From Malikia granosa (GTDB lineage Bacteria; Pseudomonadota; Gammaproteobacteria; Burkholderiales; Burkholderiaceae_C): a DNA stretch of 64,000 bases. Each line of letters starts with the position of its first letter. Position 1 is the stretch's first letter. Made by a program: the position numbers and the translations under genes. The stretch spans positions 1-64,000 of the forward strand of contig NZ_PVLQ01000017.1 of assembly GCF_002980595.1 (NCBI RefSeq), read 5' to 3'. Positions 58,589 to 64,000 of the stretch are shown here, one piece after another. The notes under the pieces are model-generated. The model saw only the letters and a list, made by a program, of their open reading frames with translations, was not told where the DNA came from and ran no database searches.

Positions 58589-59982
58589 GCGAACGCCGGC
58601 TGCTCCTGCTCTGGCAGCTCTGGCACCGGCTGCGCCCAATCGGACGGGAGCCGACCGGCCTCGGCATAGGCCTCGAAGTCGGGGAGCGCCATCGGGACCG
58701 AGAACCAGTAGCCCTGGAACAGCCGGCAACCCAGGCCCGACAACAACTGCCAATGCTCGGCGTTCTCGACGCCCTCGGCGATCACCTGCAGGCCCAGGCT
58801 GCGGCCGAGCACGAGCACGGTGCCGACGATCGCGCTGTCACGGTCCTGGCGCCCGAGTTCGGCAACGAAGCTCTTGTCGATCTTGATCTGCTCGAGCGGC
58901 AGCCGCCTGAGGTACTGCAGCGAGGAATAGCCGGTCCCGAAATCGTCGAGCGCAAAGGCGATGCCGGCTGAGCGCAGCTGGTGCATCTTGGCGCTGACCT
59001 GGTCGAAATCCTGCAGCAGCACCCCTTCGGTCAGCTCGAGCTTGAGTCGGCCCGGCACCACGCCGTGGTAGTCGATCAGGCCGAGCACGGTGGCGACGAA
59101 ACCGGCCTGCTGCATCTGCAGCGCACTGACATTGACCGCCAGCGACCAGCCCGCCTTGCCGGGTTCGCGCGACCATCGCGCCAGCTGGCGGCAGGCCTGC
59201 TCGAGCACGGACTGGCCCAGCGGCAGGATCAGCCCGGTGCGCTCGGCCAGCGGGATGAACTCGCCTGGAGCGACCAAGCCACGCTCCGGGTGGCGCCAGC
59301 GCACGAGTGCCTCGGCACCGATCAGCCGGCCCTTGCCATCGTGCTGGGGCTGGTAGAACAGCTCGAACTGGCTGCCTGTGATGCCATCGCGCAACTCGCG
59401 CTCCTGGGTCGAGGTTTCGGAGAGGTCGGACTGCAGCAGATGCAGCAGGATCAGCAGGGTGCCGATGGCTGCGATCGAGGTGATCCACGATCCAGGTACG
59501 CGCAGGCTGTCGGGCAAGGCATAGCTGGTGGGCAGGCCGAACTGCGTCGCGCTCAACAGCACGAACAGCGTCAGGAACAGCAAGGGCAGGCCCTGGCGCA
59601 GCAAGGAATTGCCGTGACGAAAGACGACGATCGAGAAGATCGCCATCGGCAGCAGGTAGAGATGGGCGGTGCGCGGCGCGGCCGGCGTCGGCAGGTCAAG
59701 GAAGATCGCATGACCGAGCACCACGAGCAGCAGGCCCGGCAGCAGGGTCAGCGCGGCACGATGCAGTTGCCCGGTTCGGGCGAGGCGGCCCCCACGGAGG
59801 GCGAGTAGGCACAGAAAGGCATCCGTCGCGACGATCAGCCAATCGCAACGCCAGGCGAAGAACAGGCCCCAGCCCAGCGACAGCAGCAGGGTGACCGCGC
59901 TCGAGGCCAGCAGCATGCGGCGGACACGCCGCTGGTGCAGTTCGCTGCCTGAGCCGGGGCTGTCCGAGGAATGGCGCGGCAT
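58585..59982 (-). CDS. Membrane EAL-domain cyclic-di-GMP phosphodiesterase
   Basis: 465 residues. The first about 215 contain six or so hydrophobic segments; no GGDEF domain. The EAL domain (about 225-450) has the signature E-A-L-V-R-W, N-V-S-A-L-Q-M, E-L-T-E-G, D-D-F-G-T-G-Y-S-S-L, I-D-K-S-F-V and E-G-V-E-N, all catalytic positions needed for hydrolysis being present. Only seven bases separate it from puuC, so it is the last gene of the putrescine operon. Start 59982 is preferred over further-upstream starts inside puuC. Confidence 0.88.
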   Translation of the reverse strand: MPRHSSDSPGSGSELHQRRVRRMLLASSAVTLLLSLGWGLFFAWRCDWLIVATDAFLCLLALRGGRLARTGQLHRAALTLLPGLLLVVLGHAIFLDLPTPAAPRTAHLYLLPMAIFSIVVFRHGNSLLRQGLPLLFLTLFVLLSATQFGLPTSYALPDSLRVPGSWITSIAAIGTLLILLHLLQSDLSETSTQERELRDGITGSQFELFYQPQHDGKGRLIGAEALVRWRHPERGLVAPGEFIPLAERTGLILPLGQSVLEQACRQLARWSREPGKAGWSLAVNVSALQMQQAGFVATVLGLIDYHGVVPGRLKLELTEGVLLQDFDQVSAKMHQLRSAGIAFALDDFGTGYSSLQYLRRLPLEQIKIDKSFVAELGRQDRDSAIVGTVLVLGRSLGLQVIAEGVENAEHWQLLSGLGCRLFQGYWFSVPMALPDFEAYAEAGRLPSDWAQPVPELPEQEQPAFA

Positions 59983-59989
59983 TCTGGCC

Positions 59990-61468
59990 TCAGACCGGGC
60001 TGTCGATCCGGATCCAGGTCGTCTTGAGCTCGGTGTACTTGTCGAAGGCGTGCAGCGACTTGTCGCGCCCGATGCCGCTCTGGCGGAAGCCGCCAAACGG
60101 CACAGTGATGTCGTCGCCGTCGTACTGGTTGACATGCACGGTGCCGGCGCGCAGCGCGCGCGCCACGCCGTGCGCCTTGTTCAGGTCGCGCGTCCAGACC
60201 GCCGCCTGCAGCCCGTAGGGGCTGTCGTTGGCCTGGCGCACCGCGTCGGCCGCGTCGCGGAAGGACAGCACGCTGAGCACCGGACCGAAGATTTCCTCGC
60301 GCGCGATCCGCATCTCGTTCGTGACGCGGTCGAAGATGGTCGGCTGCACATAGCAGCCACCGGCCACCGGCTCGACCGCCGATCCGCCGGCCAGCAGGCG
60401 CGCGCCCTGCTCGCGGCCGGACTCGATATAGCCCAGCACGGTATCGAGCTGGGTCGGGTCGACCAGCGCGCCCATCAGGGTGCCGGGAGCGAGCGGATCG
60501 GCCGGCTGGTACTTGGGCAGCATGGCCAGCGCCTTGTCCAGGAAGGCGTCCTTGATCGATTCCTCGACGAACAGGCGCGAGGGCGCGTTGCAGCTCTCGC
60601 CCTGGTTGAAGAAGATGCTGCCGACAGCGGCATCGACCGCACGGTCGAGGTCCGGGCAGTCGGCGAACACGATATTGGGCGACTTGCCGCCAAGCTCGGT
60701 CCAGGCGCGCTTGAGGTTGCTCTGCCCGGCCATGACATGGATCTGCTTGCCGACCCGGGTCGAGCCGGTGAAGGCGATGCCGTCGACATCCAGGTGCAGC
60801 GCGAGCGGACTGCCGGCCTCCGGGCCGTAGCCCGGCACCACGTTGAAGACGCCGGGCGGAATGCCGGCCTCGAGCGCCAGATCGGCCAGCCGCAAGGCGG
60901 TCAGCGGGCTTTTCTCGCTGGGTTTCAGCACCACCGAGTTGCCGGCCGCCAGCGCCGGCGCGATCTTCCAGGCCGCCATCAGCAGCGGGTAGTTCCAGGG
61001 CACGATGACGCCGACCACGCCGAGCGGCTCGCGCGTGATCAGGGCCAGCGAATCGGCCGCGGTCGGCGCGATCTCGTCGTAGACCTTGTCGATCGCCTCG
61101 CCATACCAGCGGATGCAGTTGGCGGCCGCCGCGACATCGACGCTGCGCGCGAAGCGCAGCGGCTTGCCCATGTCCAGGCATTCGGTCAGCGCGAGTTCAT
61201 CGCGGTGCGCCAGCAGCAGCTCGGCCAGCTTGATCAGCACCCGCTTGCGCTGCGCCGGTGGCTGGCCAGCCCAGCGCCGGCCCTCGAAGGCGGCACGCGC
61301 GGCGGCTACCGCCGCATCGATGTCGGCCGCGCCGCAGCGCGCGACCTGGGCAATCAGCCGGCCATCGACCGGCGAGCGGTCATCGAAGGTCTGGCCATCC
61401 TGTGCGGCAACGCGCTGGCCGTTGATCAGCGCGCGGCCGTCGAAATTCGGGGAGCTGGTATCGGTCAT
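59990..61468 (-). CDS. puuC: Aldehyde dehydrogenase, gamma-glutamyl-gamma-aminobutyraldehyde type
   Basis: 492 residues. NAD(P)-dependent ALDH with V-V-G-V-I-V-P-W-N-Y-P-L, L-K-P-S-E-K-S-P, F-T-G-S-T-R-V-G (about residue 240), the catalytic W-T-E-L-G-G-K-S-P-N and N-Q-G-E-S-C (Cys about 298), and E-I-F-G-P-V-L-S-V. Best fit among ALDHs is the PuuC class that oxidises the aldehyde from putrescine. Supported by the adjacent potHI permease genes. Co-transcribed leftward from the pot genes into the EAL gene. Confidence 0.87.
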   Translation of the reverse strand: MTDTSSPNFDGRALINGQRVAAQDGQTFDDRSPVDGRLIAQVARCGAADIDAAVAAARAAFEGRRWAGQPPAQRKRVLIKLAELLLAHRDELALTECLDMGKPLRFARSVDVAAAANCIRWYGEAIDKVYDEIAPTAADSLALITREPLGVVGVIVPWNYPLLMAAWKIAPALAAGNSVVLKPSEKSPLTALRLADLALEAGIPPGVFNVVPGYGPEAGSPLALHLDVDGIAFTGSTRVGKQIHVMAGQSNLKRAWTELGGKSPNIVFADCPDLDRAVDAAVGSIFFNQGESCNAPSRLFVEESIKDAFLDKALAMLPKYQPADPLAPGTLMGALVDPTQLDTVLGYIESGREQGARLLAGGSAVEPVAGGCYVQPTIFDRVTNEMRIAREEIFGPVLSVLSFRDAADAVRQANDSPYGLQAAVWTRDLNKAHGVARALRAGTVHVNQYDGDDITVPFGGFRQSGIGRDKSLHAFDKYTELKTTWIRIDSPV

Positions 61469-61558
61469 GGGACTCCAGGACTGGGAAGGTCCAGCTAGCT
61501 TAGCGCCAAGCAGGGCCGGCAGCCAAGCCGTCGGACGGAATGGCTGCCGGTACCGGCC

Positions 61559-62395
61559 TCAGCTGCGGCTGGCAGCCGCGATCTCGCGCTCGCGCCGGCG
61601 GGTCTGGCGCGCGACCCAGACGCTGTAGGCCACGATCACCACCGTCACGGTCGTGATCAGCAGCGTCGCGGCGGCATAGATGGTCGGGTTGATGCCGCGC
61701 CGCGCATAGCCGAAGATCACCTGCGGCAGCGTGTTGACGCCCGGGCCCGACAGGAACTCCGAGATCACCACGTCGTCGAAGGACAGCGTGAACGACAGCA
61801 GGAAGGCCGCCAGGATGGCCTGGAAGATGTTCGGCAGCGTCACCAGGAAGAAGACCTGGTGCGGGCGCGCGCCGAGGTCCATCGCGGCCTCCTCGATCGC
61901 GCGGTCCATCTCGAGCAGGCGCGACTGGACCACCACCATCGCATAGGCCATGCCCATCAGCGTGTGGCCCAGGATGATAGTCAGCATGCCGCGCTCGGGC
62001 CAGCCCAGCAGGTTCTGCGCGCCGACCATCAGCAGCAGCAGCGACAGGCCGATCACGACCTCGGGCATCACCAGCGGCGCATTGACCATGCCCGAGAACA
62101 GGGTGCGGCCGAAGAAGCGCTTGTAGCGCACCAGCACGAAGGCGGCGAAGGTACCCAGGGTGGCCGACAGCACCCCGGTCACCGCGGCGACCTTGAGCGA
62201 CAGGAAGAAGCCTTCGACGATCTTGCTGTCGCGCGTCAGCGCCTCGTACCAGCGCAGCGAGAAGCCCGTGAAGCGGGCGTCCTGGCGCGTGCTGTTGAAC
62301 GAGAACACCACCATGAACAGCAGCGGCAGGTAGAGGAAGGCATAGACCAGCAACAGCCAGGCCTTGCCGAGGTGCTTTTCGAGGAATTTCATCAT
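61559..62395 (-). CDS. potI: Putrescine ABC transporter permease PotI
   Basis: 278 residues, six membrane helices. The EAA motif is E-E-A-A-M-D-L-G-A-R-P-H-Q-V-F-F-L-V-T-L-P near residue 165-185. Pairs with PotH. Lies 90 bases upstream of puuC and 15 bases after potH. The first ATG (62395) is doubled by a second one. Confidence 0.93.
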   Translation of the reverse strand: MMKFLEKHLGKAWLLLVYAFLYLPLLFMVVFSFNSTRQDARFTGFSLRWYEALTRDSKIVEGFFLSLKVAAVTGVLSATLGTFAAFVLVRYKRFFGRTLFSGMVNAPLVMPEVVIGLSLLLLMVGAQNLLGWPERGMLTIILGHTLMGMAYAMVVVQSRLLEMDRAIEEAAMDLGARPHQVFFLVTLPNIFQAILAAFLLSFTLSFDDVVISEFLSGPGVNTLPQVIFGYARRGINPTIYAAATLLITTVTVVIVAYSVWVARQTRRREREIAAASRS

Positions 62396-62410
62396 CGCTG
62401 CGACTCCCGC

Positions 62411-63322
62411 TCAGTGCCTGCCATCGGCCTGCTGGCCATGGCGCCGGTAGTACAGGGCCAGCGGCACCACGATGACCCCGATCATCACCACCGCCAGCGC
62501 CGACGCGCGCGGCCAGTTGTTGGCAGTGAACATCTCGTCCCAGACCACGCGGCCTATCATCAGGTTCTCCGGCCCGCCGAGCAGGGACGGGATCACGAAC
62601 TCGCCCAGCGCCGGAATGAAGACCAGCATGAAGCCGGCGATGATGCCGGCCCTGGACAGCGGCACCGTCACCAGCCAGAACGCCTTCCAGGGCGTGGCGC
62701 CCAGGTCGTAGGCGGCCTCCAGCAGCCGGTAGTCGAGCTTGACCAGGTTGGCATAGAGCGGCAGCACCATGAAGGGCAGGTAGACATAGGTCATGCCGAC
62801 CAGCATCGAGACGTCGGTGTAGAGCATCTGGATCGGCTCGGACGTCAGCCCGAGCGCGAGCAGCAGCTGGTTGAGCAGGCCCTGGTCGGCCAGGATGCCC
62901 TTCCAGGCATAGACCCGCAGCAGGAAGCTGGTCCAGAACGGCAGCATCACCATCATCAGCAGCGCCGGGCGGACATGGGCACTGGCGCGCGCCAGGAAAT
63001 AGGCAAACGGGTAGCCGACCGCCAGGCACAGCGTCGCGGTCGCGAAGGCATACTTGAGCGAACGGCCATAGGCCTCGAGGTAGAGGGTGTCGAACAGCGC
63101 CCCGCCCTCGGCGCGGAAGATCGAACTGTAGTTCTCGTACTTGAGGTTGAGCACCCCGCTCGCGCTGTCCCACAGCGGCTTGAACGGATGGATGTCGTTG
63201 CCCATCTCGACGAAGCTGATGTAGGCCAGGATCAGGAAGGGCAGGAAGAAGAACAAGGCCAGCCAGGTGAAGGGCAGGCCGATCACGAACTCGCGCCCGA
63301 GCAGGCGGAAGAAGCGGTGCAT
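62411..63322 (-). CDS. potH: Putrescine ABC transporter permease PotH
   Basis: 303 residues, six membrane helices plus a long first periplasmic loop with D-S-A-S-G-V-L-N-L-K-Y-E-N-Y. The EAA loop is E-A-A-Y-D-L-G-A-T-P-W-K-A-F-W-L-V-T-V-P-L-S. Lies 15 bases upstream of potI and 11 bases after potG; start 63322. Confidence 0.93.
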   Translation of the reverse strand: MHRFFRLLGREFVIGLPFTWLALFFFLPFLILAYISFVEMGNDIHPFKPLWDSASGVLNLKYENYSSIFRAEGGALFDTLYLEAYGRSLKYAFATATLCLAVGYPFAYFLARASAHVRPALLMMVMLPFWTSFLLRVYAWKGILADQGLLNQLLLALGLTSEPIQMLYTDVSMLVGMTYVYLPFMVLPLYANLVKLDYRLLEAAYDLGATPWKAFWLVTVPLSRAGIIAGFMLVFIPALGEFVIPSLLGGPENLMIGRVVWDEMFTANNWPRASALAVVMIGVIVVPLALYYRRHGQQADGRH

Positions 63323-63333
63323 CGCGGCCTCCC

Positions 63334-64000
63334 TCAATCGCGCAGCGCGACGCCGTCGGTGTCGTCCCACCAGAAGAAGACCTCGTCCTCCCAGGTCAGG
63401 TCGAGCAGGTCGTGGCGCGAGCCGTTGGGCTCGGTGATCTTGACCTTGGTGCCGTCCGAGGTGACGACGATGAAGGTGTTGAAGCTGCCGAAGTAGGCGA
63501 TCTCCTTGACCCGGCCGCGGAACAGGTTGCGGTCGATGCTGGCGGGGCGCTGCTTGGCGATGCTGATCTTCTCCGGGCGCACCGCCAGCGTCACCGGCAT
63601 GCCGAGCGTGCCGCTGATGCCATGGCCGACCTCCATCTCGCCGAGCGCGGTCGTGACCGCGCAGCGGTCGGCCTCGTCGAGGCTGAGCTTGCCGTCGAAC
63701 AGGTTGACGTTGCCGATGAAGTCGGCGACGAAGCGGTTGGACGGGAACTCGTAGACCTCCTTCGGGCTGCCGACCTGCAGCACCCGGCCCTTGCTCATGA
63801 TCGCGATCCGGTTGGCCATGGTCATGGCCTCCTCCTGGTCATGGGTCACCATGACGCAGGTCACGCCCACGCTCTCGATGATGTTGACCAGCTCGAACTG
63901 GGTCTGCTCGCGCAGCTTCTTGTCGAGCGCACCGAGCGGCTCGTCGAGCAGCAGCAGCTTGGGCTTCTTGGCCAGGCTGCGCGCCAGCGCGACCCGCTGC
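63334..64000 (-). CDS. potG: Putrescine ABC transporter ATPase PotG (cut by window edge)
   Basis: The C-terminal 222 residues are visible; the N-terminus lies beyond the right edge. Seen: the end of the signature region Q-R-V-A-L-A-R-S-L-A, Walker B L-L-L-L-D-E-P-L-G-A-L-D, the switch V-T-H-D-Q-E-E-A-M, then a TOBE domain ending W-D-D-T-D-G-V-A-L-R-D. Followed by potH after 11 bases. The receptor gene potF is expected just outside. Confidence 0.93.
   Translation of the reverse strand, partial: QRVALARSLAKKPKLLLLDEPLGALDKKLREQTQFELVNIIESVGVTCVMVTHDQEEAMTMANRIAIMSKGRVLQVGSPKEVYEFPSNRFVADFIGNVNLFDGKLSLDEADRCAVTTALGEMEVGHGISGTLGMPVTLAVRPEKISIAKQRPASIDRNLFRGRVKEIAYFGSFNTFIVVTSDGTKVKITEPNGSRHDLLDLTWEDEVFFWWDDTDGVALRD

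Overview
The window looks like a chromosomal segment of a high-GC betaproteobacterium, most likely of the order Burkholderiales (Alcaligenaceae/Comamonadaceae-like). The reasons are uniformly high GC, two Bug/TctC-type periplasmic solute receptors, a UbiB-type kinase beside a helical phasin-like protein, NorR next to a flavohaemoglobin, and the gene order mnmG-rsmG-parA-hydrolase-parB. Assignment below order level is inference. Almost all of the sequence is coding; the long antisense reading frames are by-products of high GC.

Layout. 1-160: end of an IS5-family insertion sequence running off the left edge. 314-3390: a beta-keto acid cleavage enzyme with an orphan TRAP receptor, facing a Bug receptor. 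3580-8538: a leftward run of CDF metal exporter, hemB, corA and recQ. 8758-15426: a pyruvyltransferase-like protein, glcB with a divergent LysR regulator, and a leftward META protein / cobalamin adenosyltransferase / VanZ cluster. 15523-20751: the chromosome-partitioning block parB, hydrolase, parA, rsmG, mnmG. 21378-26977: a polyamine-type ABC importer, a hydantoin-type racemase and upp. 27203-31912: a 1569-residue BvgS-like hybrid kinase. 32028-35604: secreted nuclease, Mn exporter with its riboswitch, small unknown protein, initiator tRNA, PhnA, YoaK. 35656-41819: chemoreceptor, then nrdAB behind a cobalamin riboswitch, then leuE. 41857-47569: HPP-CBS protein, hmp/norR, azlCD, mobB. 47621-52349: Bug receptor with an alpha-hydroxyacid oxidase, UbiB kinase, phasin-like protein. 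52447-57344: diguanylate cyclase, two YceI proteins with cytochrome b561, LpxL-like acyltransferase. 57452-64000: old yellow enzyme, then a leftward putrescine operon potG-potH-potI-puuC-EAL cut by the right edge.

How the parts work together. Seven near-perfect parS sites (17084-32936) lie beside and to one side of parAB, so this is the partition centre of the chromosome and should lie near oriC. Adenosylcobalamin is a theme: an adenosyltransferase makes the coenzyme at 13.9-14.4 kb, and a B12 riboswitch followed by an intrinsic terminator precedes the class Ia ribonucleotide reductase genes, predicting that B12 shuts this enzyme off in favour of a B12-dependent one elsewhere. Nitric oxide detoxification is visible as a complete circuit: norR, paired NorR boxes, a sigma-54 promoter and hmp. 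Manganese homeostasis is visible as a yybP-ykoY riboswitch before a GDT1-family exporter. The putrescine uptake/oxidation operon ends in an EAL phosphodiesterase, suggesting a link between polyamines and c-di-GMP.

The most unusual items are the nrdAB leader (riboswitch, terminator, a 35-codon Shine-Dalgarno-led ORF and an nrdA start immediately preceded by a copy of the 16S rRNA 3' end), the parS cluster with sites inside genes and in a convergent intergenic palindrome, a ParB carrying an insertion in its N-terminal domain, and the pot-puuC-EAL operon. All calls come from reading the sequence; no database search was run.
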